The position numbers and the translations under genes were made by a program. DNA of 64,000 nucleotides from an uncultured Lachnospiraceae bacterium (GTDB lineage Bacteria; Bacillota; Clostridia; Lachnospirales; Lachnospiraceae): NCBI GenBank assembly GCA_910578475.1, contig CAJTRK010000006.1:62001-126000 (forward strand), read 5' to 3'. Below are positions 1 through 8,211 of this stretch, piece after piece. The notes under the pieces were generated by a model. That model was not told the origin of the DNA. It saw only the letters and a program-made list of their open reading frames with translations, and did not search any database. The first letter of the stretch is position 1, and the number at the start of each line of letters is the position of its first letter.

Positions 1-1218
1 AAGAGCGCCGCCGGAATTTCCGGGATTAATCGCCGCATCCGTCTGAATGAATGTGCCGGTGCTGCCATCCGAAAGTTCCATATCTCTGTCCAATGCGCTG
101 ATAACGCCGGTCGTTACGGACTGACCGTAACCGAGCGAATTTCCGATTGCAATCGCGGGTTCACCGACTTTCAGGGAATCCGAATCGCCCAACGTCGCGA
201 TAGCTATCTGGTTCAGTGTGGAATTCAGTATATTTTCGGTCGGCACGGCAATAATTGCCAAATCCATTTTGGCGTCCGTTCCTTTGACGGAAGCCTCCGC
301 TTCGCTGCCTTCCACGAACTGTACCATTAGTTTATCCGCATCCATAATGACATGGTAATTGGTTACGATTAAAAGCTCGGAATCGTTTTCGCCGACGATG
401 ATGCCGGAACCGCTGGCTTCCGCTTCGCTGGTCATCGCCTGTCCAAAATAAGACATCGTTTCCGTATAGGTATTGCTGATGGAAACAACCGAAGGCATAA
501 CGGCCTTCACCACGCCTGAAACATCCTGAACTGCCGCCATCTGCGGCGCCGAATCCAATGTCATCTTAATATCGGAATCCTGTGCGGCATTCGCTGCGCC
601 GTCATTTTCTTTCTGTGAGGAATCCGTTGTTTCGCCGCTGTTTTCCTGTCCGTCTTCGGATAAAATTTCTCCGGCCTCTTCTCCTGCTTCTCCCTGTTCA
701 TTTACTTCCGCGCTGACGGCCGCTTCCGTTTTTCCTCCGTGCAGCATTCCCGTTGCCGCCTCTACCGCATAAAACCCGAGCCCCGCACAGATGCCAAAAA
801 ACAATCCGAGTGAAACGCTGACCAGCGCTTTCTTGAAATAAATATTGTTTCCGCTCTTTTCTTTTTTCTTCTTATCCTCTCCGTTCTGCCCGTAATCGCT
901 CGGATAAGTATTCCCGTACTGATAGCTTCCCGCATTCTGTCCGGTGTTCTGGTTCTGATACATTCCGGTATGATATCCATAATCTCTGCCAGCAGAGCCA
1001 AAATAACTGTTTGCCTGACTGGCATTTCCATAGGCATCCCCCGGAACCGGTCCATTCTGTGGAGCCTGCGCATTCTGTACGTTTTGCACCGTCTGGGAAG
1101 TCGGGGAACTTTGTACGGCCTGGGAACTGAAAATTCCTCCCGTGACCTTCAAATCCGTATTCTGCTCCGTGTTCATACCATTCTCATGATTTTCATTCGG
1201 AAAATTATTATCATACAT
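1..1218 (-). CDS. HtrA/DegP-like membrane-anchored serine protease (C-terminus cut by window edge)
   Basis: Trypsin-like protease of the HtrA (S1C) family, which degrades or senses misfolded exported proteins at the cell surface. I translated 406 residues by hand; the frame is still open at base 1, so the end of the protease domain and any PDZ domain are missing. Residues 1-125 are Gln/Asn/Gly-rich and probably cytoplasmic, followed by a Lys-rich stretch and one transmembrane segment (about 130-155), then an acidic linker. The catalytic triad is visible: His289 in TNYHVI, Asp319 in KMDLAI and Ser402 in NPGNSGG. The ATG at 1218 follows a GGAAAGGGG ribosome site. glmS lies upstream on the same strand, 169 bp away. 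The family call is firm; PDZ content cannot be judged here. Confidence 0.93.
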   Translation of the reverse strand, partial: MYDNNFPNENHENGMNTEQNTDLKVTGGIFSSQAVQSSPTSQTVQNVQNAQAPQNGPVPGDAYGNASQANSYFGSAGRDYGYHTGMYQNQNTGQNAGSYQYGNTYPSDYGQNGEDKKKKEKSGNNIYFKKALVSVSLGLFFGICAGLGFYAVEAATGMLHGGKTEAAVSAEVNEQGEAGEEAGEILSEDGQENSGETTDSSQKENDGAANAAQDSDIKMTLDSAPQMAAVQDVSGVVKAVMPSVVSISNTYTETMSYFGQAMTSEAEASGSGIIVGENDSELLIVTNYHVIMDADKLMVQFVEGSEAEASVKGTDAKMDLAIIAVPTENILNSTLNQIAIATLGDSDSLKVGEPAIAIGNSLGYGQSVTTGVISALDRDMELSDGSTGTFIQTDAAINPGNSGGAL

Positions 1219-1387
1219 CGTAAAGACCCCTTTCCTGCTTTTCTTTCCTGACGAATAAAATCGCCTGTGAAAGATTTTCTTTCAACCTTCAACTTATGAA
1301 CACAGTATAGCTTCGAATTGTGTACAAAATGTGATAAAAGTTTTTCATTTTTGTGTTTTTATGAAAAAATTTTAACAGCTCCAGACA

Positions 1388-3214
1388 TCACTCAACCGTC
1401 ACTGATTTCGCCAGATTACGCGGCTTATCCACATCGCATCCTTTTCCGACCGCTACATAATAGCCGAACAGCTGTAACGGGATAATTGCGAGCGAATTGG
1501 CAAAATAAGGATTTGTCTCCGGAATATAAATAACATAATCGGCTGCTTTCTCGATTTCTTTATTTCCTTCACAGGTAACCGCCAGCACAAAAGCGCCCCG
1601 CGCTTTAACTTCAACCATATTGCTGATTGTTTTGGCATATAAATCAGGCTGTGTTGATACCGCCGCTACGAGCGTTCCTTCTTCAATCAGAGAAATTGTG
1701 CCATGTTTCAGTTCTCCCGCCGCATACGCCTCCGAATGAATATAGGAAATCTCTTTGAGTTTCAAAGACCCTTCCAGGGAAATCGCATAGTCGATGCCCC
1801 GCCCGATAAAAAAGATGTCTTTGGCGCCGATATATCGGTTGGCAAATCTCTGAATCCGCAGTTTATTATTCAACAAAAGCTCTATCTGGTCCGGAAGCCT
1901 CCGCAAGTCAGTCAACAAAGCCGAAAACTCTTTATCCGTAATCTTCCCCCGCGCCTTTCCGAGCTTCATCGCCAGCAGATAAAGCGCAATCAGCTGCGCG
2001 CTGTACGCCTTTGTTGTCGCTACCGCAATTTCCGGCCCGGCCCATGTGTACATAACATTATCCGCTTCCCGCGCAATGGAACTTCCTACCACATTGACGA
2101 TACCGAGCGCTTTAAATCCTCTCGCCTTTGCTTCCCTGAGCGCAGCCAACGTGTCGGCTGTCTCTCCGGACTGACTGATAACGATAACCATTGCGCCCTC
2201 TTCCAGAATCGGATTCCGGTAACGGAACTCCGAAGCAAGGTCTACTTCCACCGGAATCCTTGCCAGACCTTCCAGCACATATTTCCCTGTCATGCCCGCA
2301 TGATAAGCGGAGCCACAGGCAACAATGTGCAGCTTCTTGATTTCCCGCAGTTCTTCGTCCGTCATATTCAGTTCTTCGATTACGACTTCTTTCCCTTTGA
2401 CTCTTGGAGTCAATGTGTCGGAAATCGTCTTCGGCTGCTCATACATCTCTTTTAACATGAAATGTTCGTAGCCAGCCTTCTCCGCCGCATTCGCGTCCCA
2501 GTCGATAGTAACTGCCTCTTTCTCGATTTCTTCTTCATCCACCGTGTAGAAGTGCATATGGTCGTCACGCAGCCTGACTACTTCGTGATTGTCCACATAA
2601 TATACTTTTCTCGTATATTTCAGGATTGCCGGTACGTCGGAAGCGATAAAGCATCCTTCCTGATTCTCGCCTACAATCAGAGGGCTGTCTTTTCTCGCCG
2701 CAAAAATCTGGTCAGGGCAGTCCGCAAACATGATGCCGAGCGCATAGGAACCTTCCACGCGATGCAGTACCTTTGTTACCGTTTCCAACGGATTTCCTTT
2801 ATAATAGTAATCCAGCAGATGCGCCAGTACTTCGGTATCCGTCTCGGAGACGAACTGATAGCCCTTTCCTGTCAGTTTCTTTCTGAGCTGCAAATAGTTT
2901 TCGATGATGCCGTTATGGACGACCGCAATCGTTTCCGCCTTGTTGAAATGGGGATGCGCGTTCACATCGCTCGGCGCCCCGTGAGTCGCCCATCTCGTAT
3001 GGCCGATGCCGCAGACTCCCGGCATGCTCTCGCCGCCCCGCGTCAGATTTTCCAAAATTTTCAGACGACCGGCAGATTTCTGGATATTTATCTTCTCACC
3101 GTCAAAAATCGCCATCCCGGCCGAGTCATACCCCCTGTACTCCAGCCTCGCCAGACCGTCCAAAATAATTGGCGCCGCCTGCTCCTTCCCAATATATCCG
3201 ACAATTCCACACAT
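1388..3214 (-). CDS. glmS: glutamine--fructose-6-phosphate aminotransferase (isomerizing)
   Basis: Makes glucosamine-6-phosphate from fructose-6-phosphate and glutamine, the entry step to UDP-GlcNAc and so to peptidoglycan and surface glycans. The start is set at 3214 because the class II glutaminase needs Cys directly after the initiator Met (MCGIVGYIGK) and because a strong AGGAGGGG site lies just upstream; a longer frame opening at 3262 would bury that Cys. Residues 1-220 are the glutaminase domain, followed by two SIS sugar-isomerase domains (about 285-420 and 455-600; SQSGETADT lies in the first). The C-terminus NLAKSVTVE is typical of the family. The 608-residue length is normal. I saw no glmS ribozyme core in the 131 bp upstream, which hold two hairpins instead. 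Confidence 0.97.
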   Translation of the reverse strand: MCGIVGYIGKEQAAPIILDGLARLEYRGYDSAGMAIFDGEKINIQKSAGRLKILENLTRGGESMPGVCGIGHTRWATHGAPSDVNAHPHFNKAETIAVVHNGIIENYLQLRKKLTGKGYQFVSETDTEVLAHLLDYYYKGNPLETVTKVLHRVEGSYALGIMFADCPDQIFAARKDSPLIVGENQEGCFIASDVPAILKYTRKVYYVDNHEVVRLRDDHMHFYTVDEEEIEKEAVTIDWDANAAEKAGYEHFMLKEMYEQPKTISDTLTPRVKGKEVVIEELNMTDEELREIKKLHIVACGSAYHAGMTGKYVLEGLARIPVEVDLASEFRYRNPILEEGAMVIVISQSGETADTLAALREAKARGFKALGIVNVVGSSIAREADNVMYTWAGPEIAVATTKAYSAQLIALYLLAMKLGKARGKITDKEFSALLTDLRRLPDQIELLLNNKLRIQRFANRYIGAKDIFFIGRGIDYAISLEGSLKLKEISYIHSEAYAAGELKHGTISLIEEGTLVAAVSTQPDLYAKTISNMVEVKARGAFVLAVTCEGNKEIEKAADYVIYIPETNPYFANSLAIIPLQLFGYYVAVGKGCDVDKPRNLAKSVTVE

Positions 3215-3262
3215 ACAATCCCCTCCTGATTTAAAATAATGCAGACCAACTCTCCATCCCAC

Positions 3263-3346
3263 GGAAGAATGGCAAAGCCATTCTTCCAGGAATGATTAGA
3301 TTTTCTTAGATACCGTTTTCTGGTATCTTAGAAAATCTTCATTCCT
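3263..3346. repeat. two adjacent hairpins between the GT2 gene and glmS
   Basis: Two inverted repeats fill the gap. At 3263-3287 an 11-bp perfect stem (GGAAGAATGGC with its complement) closes a 3-nt loop. At 3288-3346 two roughly 25-27-nt arms, near-complementary with small bulges, close a loop at 3315-3321, and the outer arm touches the stop codon of the upstream gene. Neither is followed by a T-run on the minus strand, so they look like RNA-processing, stabilising or partial attenuation structures rather than a clean terminator. Confidence 0.7.
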
Positions 3347-4284
3347 TATCCTTTATTCCAGTACTCCCGGTTCGCCTTCGCCGAGCATTTCACGACGAGC
3401 GCCTTCGGCAGTTGTTTATAACGTTTTCCGAGCTGATATCCCATATATTTAAAACCGCTCTTCACGATAAGGCCCGGAATCTGCATCCACATGTTCTTTT
3501 CTTTTAAATGGGCCGCCGTCATCTTCACAAGCCGCATTCCTTCCGATTCGGATGAAACCGTAGAGAAGATTTCCGGGTGGTCCGCCTGGGAAACCCCTAA
3601 ATCGAAATTTCTGTGAAACTGCTCGCCGCAGCTGTAATCATGCGAATGGTATACTTTCGCCTCCGGCTGATAAGCAATCCCATATCCGGCCTGAACGGCA
3701 TTCGCGGCATAAATCATATCTTCATTAAATATCGTATGTTTGATAAAACCGCCCAATGCGTCGAAAATATCCCGCTTATACGCGGCGCATACATTAGAAC
3801 AGAAAAAAGTCTTAATGCCGAGCTTTTCGATATCATCTTTTGTCTTGAGCGCCTTCTCCGGCGGATAATTAAAATTTCTCGTAAACTTTTCCACTTCCGA
3901 ACAGCTTTCTCCCGCAAGCTGCCTGCCATAGGCTGCCGCAGCATTATCCTGTTCCAGCGCCTGAAGCAGTTTTTCAACCAGAAATTCATCCGCCGGGACT
4001 GCATCCTGTGTCATCATAATAAAAACAGGCGCTTCCGAACAACGGACGCCGCTGTTTCTTGTCCGTCCGTGGTCGAACTCCCGTCTGGATAAATGTTTTA
4101 TCTGTATGTTTTTATATTTTTTGGAAAAAGGCGTGCCATAAGTCAGTCGGTCAAAATACTTCTGTTCCGTATTCATAATAATGATTTTATTGACCGGAAC
4201 CGTCTGATGAGCCAGTTTCTCCATTAAGTCCAAAAATTTCTGGTCCGGCTTATAAGTCGGGATGATAACATCCACTTTTTCCAC
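3346..4284 (-). CDS. GT2 family glycosyltransferase, rhamnosyltransferase-like
   Basis: A GT-A fold enzyme transferring a sugar from a nucleotide donor onto a growing glycan at the inner membrane face. It opens with VDVIIPTYKP; the acidic donor/metal region is MTQDAVP and the later motif is FNEDM. The pattern resembles WbbL/RgpB-type rhamnosyltransferases, which fits the rml genes elsewhere in the window, but the donor is inferred. I prefer the GTG at 4284, preceded by GGGGGAAAG at good spacing. The ATG at 4308 has no ribosome site and abuts a hairpin. The gene lies downstream of the LCP gene and upstream of glmS, all on the minus strand. Confidence 0.85.
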   Translation of the reverse strand: MEKVDVIIPTYKPDQKFLDLMEKLAHQTVPVNKIIIMNTEQKYFDRLTYGTPFSKKYKNIQIKHLSRREFDHGRTRNSGVRCSEAPVFIMMTQDAVPADEFLVEKLLQALEQDNAAAAYGRQLAGESCSEVEKFTRNFNYPPEKALKTKDDIEKLGIKTFFCSNVCAAYKRDIFDALGGFIKHTIFNEDMIYAANAVQAGYGIAYQPEAKVYHSHDYSCGEQFHRNFDLGVSQADHPEIFSTVSSESEGMRLVKMTAAHLKEKNMWMQIPGLIVKSGFKYMGYQLGKRYKQLPKALVVKCSAKANREYWNKG

Positions 4285-4309
4285 AAATACTTTCCCCCAT
4301 AATAGCATG

Positions 4310-4333
4310 AAAGGGCCTGAAATAGGCCCCTTT
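4310..4333. other. hairpin between LCP gene and GT2 gene
   Basis: AAAGGGCCT and AGGCCCCTTT pair around a 5-nt loop with one bulge. In the direction of transcription (minus) no T-run follows, so it may only weaken readthrough or shape the leader of the next gene. Its presence argues against the ATG at 4308 as the true start of the glycosyltransferase. Confidence 0.55.
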
Positions 4334-4348
4334 GCTTTTTCCGTTAAG

Positions 4349-5554
4349 TTAATTTAAAGTTTTACCCGTATCAGCTTCAATTTTTTTACTGCATTCCTGA
4401 ACCATTGCAGACGGCGTATATTCATAATCATTAAACAGGAACTGGTGCAGCCATTTTACGTTTTCCTCCAGATTGACCGGAATAACGCAGTCGCCCTTCT
4501 CGCCGAGTCTGCCTGTCGTTCTGTTCTCTTCCCGCGGGAAACCCGCCGTTTCTGTAATCGAATAATTGCTGACATCGGCCAGGAGTGAAATAATTTCCGT
4601 CAAATCCAACGACGTATAAACTTCACTGAATACATTGGTCGCGATATCGCCGAGCGCCGTCGGAGAAGCTTTTTTCGCCTGCTCCGCTACCGCCTGCAAA
4701 ACCTCTCTCTGATGCTGCGCACGCATAAAATCACCGCCGGCAATATAACGTATACGGCAGTAACCGGTAGCCTGTAAACCGTCAAGAAGCTGATTTCCCG
4801 AAGAAGTCACCGGCGTATAGGAACGTTTCAAATCATCCGCAATACATAACTGATAGTTATTCAAATGGCTGATTTCGTTATCTTTTACATCGATATAAAC
4901 GCCGCCGAGCGCATCGATTGTATCCGTCAGCCCTGCAAAACCTACCGTGACAAAATCCGTAATATTCAAATCCAGATTCAGATTCAGCATGCTGATTGCC
5001 ATTTCCGGCCCGCCCTTTGCATAGGCCGCGTTACATTTATTATAGGTATCATTGCTCAGATTCAGATAAGTATCACGGAATACGGAAACAAGTTTGCATT
5101 CTCCGGTATCCTGATTAATGGAGGCAATCATAATCGTATCGCTTCGGGTGTCCTTTGTCAGAGAGCCTGTCGTCGAATCCACGCCGAACAACGCGATGTT
5201 CCGATATCCCTTCATTGTCGTTTCTTCTTTTTCTTTTACTGTGTCATTAACAATGATTTTTTCTTCATCCAGCTCCATCTTCCCGGACTTTGTACCCTGC
5301 TGTACCACCCAGAGAACGCCTACCAGAATTACCAGTGCAAAAATTTCTACGATGAAAAGGACAATTCTCCTGCGTTTCTTTTTTGCCTGTTCCTTCTTTT
5401 TCTTTGCAGAAGATTTTTTCTTTTTATGAGGTCTCTCATCCTCATATCTTCCGCCCGATGATTTACGGGAAGAGCCCGAAGACTTTTTGGATGGTCTTCT
5501 TTCGTCTTCATAATCATAGTCGTAATCGTAAGAATCTCTACTCTTCTTTGTCAT
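4349..5554 (-). CDS. LytR-CpsA-Psr (LCP) family glycopolymer ligase
   Basis: LCP enzymes move undecaprenyl-linked glycopolymers onto peptidoglycan (or protein) outside the membrane. About 60 cytoplasmic residues rich in Asp/Tyr and then Lys (DYDYDYED, KKKKSSAKKKK) precede one transmembrane segment (about 65-85). The extracellular LCP domain (about 115-290) shows DTRSDTIMI, the FRDTY block and the Arg-rich RAQHQRE block that binds the pyrophosphate. The start at 5554 follows a GAGGGAG site; an upstream in-frame ATG at 5605 lacks one. The gene has its own promoter (5668-5695), separating it from the upstream operon. In context it is the best candidate for wall attachment of the exported polysaccharide. 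Length (401 residues) is usual. Confidence 0.93.
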   Translation of the reverse strand: MTKKSRDSYDYDYDYEDERRPSKKSSGSSRKSSGGRYEDERPHKKKKSSAKKKKEQAKKKRRRIVLFIVEIFALVILVGVLWVVQQGTKSGKMELDEEKIIVNDTVKEKEETTMKGYRNIALFGVDSTTGSLTKDTRSDTIMIASINQDTGECKLVSVFRDTYLNLSNDTYNKCNAAYAKGGPEMAISMLNLNLDLNITDFVTVGFAGLTDTIDALGGVYIDVKDNEISHLNNYQLCIADDLKRSYTPVTSSGNQLLDGLQATGYCRIRYIAGGDFMRAQHQREVLQAVAEQAKKASPTALGDIATNVFSEVYTSLDLTEIISLLADVSNYSITETAGFPREENRTTGRLGEKGDCVIPVNLEENVKWLHQFLFNDYEYTPSAMVQECSKKIEADTGKTLN

Positions 5555-5610
5555 ATCTCGTACTCCCTCAATTCCCTTCTTCTGCGTTAAAAACCTGTGC
5601 CGCATAAAAT

Positions 5611-5646
5611 ATCACAAATTTCATATCACAAATTTCATATCACAAA
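5611..5646. repeat. 14-nt tandem repeat in the LCP 5' leader
   Basis: ATCACAAATTTCAT occurs twice in direct succession (5611-5624 and 5625-5638) and starts a third time (5639-5646). It lies between the LCP promoter and the start codon, so it is transcribed as leader. Possibly a repeated operator half-site or replication slippage. Confidence 0.85.
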
Positions 5647-5709
5647 ATGGCACAACTACCATACACGATTATACTACATCTTGTAAGAATTGCAAGAATC
5701 TTGTGCCAT
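5647..5709 (-). promoter_or_regulatory. LCP promoter bracketed by a 9-bp inverted repeat
   Basis: On the minus strand TTGCAA (5690-5695) and TATAAT (5668-5673) stand 16 bp apart, a good vegetative sigma factor promoter. ATGGCACAA (5647-5655) and TTGTGCCAT (5701-5709) form a perfect 9-bp inverted repeat with the promoter centred between them, 45 bp apart. This arrangement would suit a regulator binding both flanks. The regulator is unknown. Confidence 0.75.
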
Positions 5710-5772
5710 ATTCAGGAATAATTTAGAATTCCTTAATATTTTAAGGGGTTTTTCTTTTCTAGTAGTATGACT

Positions 5773-7182
5773 TTAACAGGCGTTTTTATTTATGAATCCT
5801 TTAAATATTGTCAGAAACATAATTTTAATATCAAAGGAAAGCGTCCAATTCTCAATATAAAAAATATCGTATTCAACTCTTCGTTTAATCGATGTATCAC
5901 CGCGGTAACCGTTAATCTGCGCCCATCCCGTAAGCCCGGGACGAACCTGATGTTTCACCATGTACCTCGGAATCTCCTCTTTAAACTTCTCTACAAACTG
6001 CGGCCTTTCCGGTCTCGGCCCCACAACGCTCATATCTCCTTTTAAAATATTAAAAAGCTGCGGGAGTTCGTCCATACTCGTTCTCCGAAGGAGCCTGCCG
6101 ACTCTGGTGACACGAGGGTCATCTCTTACCGTCCATCCCTTCTTCTCCGTGTCCGGCTTCTGTACTACCATCGTCCGGAATTTATACATTAAAAAAGGCT
6201 TGTTGTGCAGACCGATGCGTTCCTGCTTAAAAATAATGGGCCCTTTGCTTCCGCATTTTACCGCAATCGCGGCGGCCAGCATAATCGGGGAAAAGAATAC
6301 GAGGCCGAACAGGGAACAGACAATATCGATAAATCGCTTCGTAATCCAGTTCAGCGTATTGGTCAGCGGTACATAACGGATATTGACAACCGCAAGGCCC
6401 ATCAGGTCTTCCGTGTACGGCCTGCTCGGAAAGAGACTGTTATAATCGGGAATGAACTTCGTGTGCACGCCTGATTTTTCGCATAAATCAACGATATATT
6501 CCAGCCTGTCATAATCATTCAGGGACAGGGTAATGGCAATCTCATCCAACTTATTCTCCGGTAAAATATACAGCAGGTTCTCTATTGTTCCGACTACTTT
6601 GACGCCTTTGTATACGGTTCCTCTCGGCACGGAATCGTCCAGAATGCCGCGCACCACATAGCCCCATTGCGGATTGGCGTTCAGCCTGTTGATATATTCT
6701 TCCGTGGCGCGGGAATAACCGACCAGAAGGATATATTTCAGGTTATAGCCCTTTTCACGGAGATATTGAAGCAGCGTCCGGATAATGGAACGGCTTATCG
6801 TCGAAAAGACGATGTTTATCACATAGAACATCGCTATCATGATACGGGAAAAGTGTATCTGTTTTATCGCATACCATCCCGCCATCAGAATGATGATTCC
6901 GACCGTGTTTGCCTGAAAAATGTTGAAAATCTCATACTTATGAACCGTCGCACGCTTTGGCGTATACATATTAAAATAATAATACAGCGCCAGATAACCG
7001 GGCACGATAAAATAAAGCAGTTCAAAATAAGTCTGCCATTGCAGCGCGCCGATATGCGGGTCATTGTCCGAAAACGGACCTGCAAATTTCAGATACCAGG
7101 CCAACGCATAAGAAAGAACGATGATAAGCGCATCTATCAAAACATGGAGCCTGTTAAAATATTTCTGGTTATCTTTTATCAT
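5773..7182 (-). CDS. polyprenyl-phosphate hexose-1-phosphate transferase (priming enzyme)
   Basis: Starts polysaccharide synthesis by placing a sugar-1-phosphate from a UDP-sugar onto undecaprenyl phosphate. The N-terminus has about four to five transmembrane segments, then a Rossmann-like middle region (ILLVGYSRATEEY, about 150-270), then the catalytic bacterial sugar transferase domain (about 275-469) with KRFIDIV, the KFRTM block, the DELPQ acidic motif, GPRPERP and RPGLTGWAQ. Length (469) and order match WcaJ/ExoY-type enzymes. It is the last gene of the minus-strand operon that begins at rmlB. Its leader shares 15 identical bases with that of the methyltransferase-kinase gene. The sugar transferred (glucose, galactose or other) is not readable. 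Confidence 0.93.
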   Translation of the reverse strand: MIKDNQKYFNRLHVLIDALIIVLSYALAWYLKFAGPFSDNDPHIGALQWQTYFELLYFIVPGYLALYYYFNMYTPKRATVHKYEIFNIFQANTVGIIILMAGWYAIKQIHFSRIMIAMFYVINIVFSTISRSIIRTLLQYLREKGYNLKYILLVGYSRATEEYINRLNANPQWGYVVRGILDDSVPRGTVYKGVKVVGTIENLLYILPENKLDEIAITLSLNDYDRLEYIVDLCEKSGVHTKFIPDYNSLFPSRPYTEDLMGLAVVNIRYVPLTNTLNWITKRFIDIVCSLFGLVFFSPIMLAAAIAVKCGSKGPIIFKQERIGLHNKPFLMYKFRTMVVQKPDTEKKGWTVRDDPRVTRVGRLLRRTSMDELPQLFNILKGDMSVVGPRPERPQFVEKFKEEIPRYMVKHQVRPGLTGWAQINGYRGDTSIKRRVEYDIFYIENWTLSFDIKIMFLTIFKGFINKNAC

Positions 7183-7237
7183 AAGAATACCAATGCCTTT
7201 CTCTCAGTCTGCGATACTTGTGTCCAAAAGGCACAAA

Positions 7238-8197
7238 TCAACGGCCGGCAAACCGCCTCAGCATGTTCCACCAGAGCATTCCCTGTATGCGGCAGTATGA
7301 CCACAAATGCCGATGTTCATAACGCACCCTGCGCCTTCTCGCCTCAGGCTGTCCGCAGAACCGCACACCTTTCATCAGGCCGCACAGATACGTCTTTCCA
7401 AGCCCTTTCTTCATAAAAAAAAGCGTCTTTATGCCAAAACCTAGCAACAAAAACGGCGCATTTAATAACACCTGTAACGTTGGCATGTTTTTATAAATCA
7501 GGTATACGCTGTTGATAGCGGATAAATCCGTTTTAAACTGATTATACCGGGAGCCGGAAGATGCGCTTCCGACATGATACACGCGGGCTTTCGGCGCAAA
7601 TACATTGCGGTATCCGTAAATCTGAGCCCGGTATCCCAGGTCAATATCTTCCAGATAAGCGAAATGTTTCTCATCCAGCATCCCAATCTGTTCAAAGACT
7701 TTCGTTCGATAGATGGAAGCCCCTCCGCAGGAAGCGAAAACAGGATAACTTTTCTGATACGCTTTTTCCGGCTTTCCCTTTCCGAGCGCAAACGCCCATC
7801 CGAGCGCACAATATAAGTCTCCGGCATCGTCAATCCGGCTCTTGTCCTGCATGGAAATCATTTTCGCGGAGGCGGAAAAAATACGCTTATCCTGTTCCAT
7901 AACCAGCTCCAGCTCCCGCACAAACCCCGGCTCCACAATCGTATCGTTATTTAAAAAAATAACATATTTTGTGGTCGCCGCCAGAATTCCCGCATTCACC
8001 GCCCGGCAGAACCCCGTGTTCACCGAAAAGGAAATCAGCTCTATCTCCGGGAAGTCGTCGCAAACCATCTCGTAAGTGCCATCGGTGGAACCGTTATCGA
8101 CCACGACAATCCGTGCGTCTTCCTTTTCCAGAGATTTCAGGCATCTCTCCAGATAATGCCGGCCATTGCAAGTCGGAATTACAATTGTCGATTTCAT
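7238..8197 (-). CDS. GT2 family glycosyltransferase
   Basis: Inverting GT-A glycosyltransferase of the family-2 rhamnosyl/hexosyl type. The nucleotide-binding start is STIVIPTCNGRHYL, followed by VVVDNGSTDGTY, FLNNDT in place of a DXD, and LEDIDLGYRA as the catalytic-base region. A hydrophobic stretch near residues 240-260 may dock on the membrane. ATG at 8197 follows a GGAG site. It lies 14 bp after the preceding glycosyltransferase and is cotranscribed with it. Acceptor and donor are unknown; rhamnose is plausible from the operon. Confidence 0.9.
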   Translation of the reverse strand: MKSTIVIPTCNGRHYLERCLKSLEKEDARIVVVDNGSTDGTYEMVCDDFPEIELISFSVNTGFCRAVNAGILAATTKYVIFLNNDTIVEPGFVRELELVMEQDKRIFSASAKMISMQDKSRIDDAGDLYCALGWAFALGKGKPEKAYQKSYPVFASCGGASIYRTKVFEQIGMLDEKHFAYLEDIDLGYRAQIYGYRNVFAPKARVYHVGSASSGSRYNQFKTDLSAINSVYLIYKNMPTLQVLLNAPFLLLGFGIKTLFFMKKGLGKTYLCGLMKGVRFCGQPEARRRRVRYEHRHLWSYCRIQGMLWWNMLRRFAGR

Positions 8198-8211
8198 ACT
8201 TAAATCTCCAT

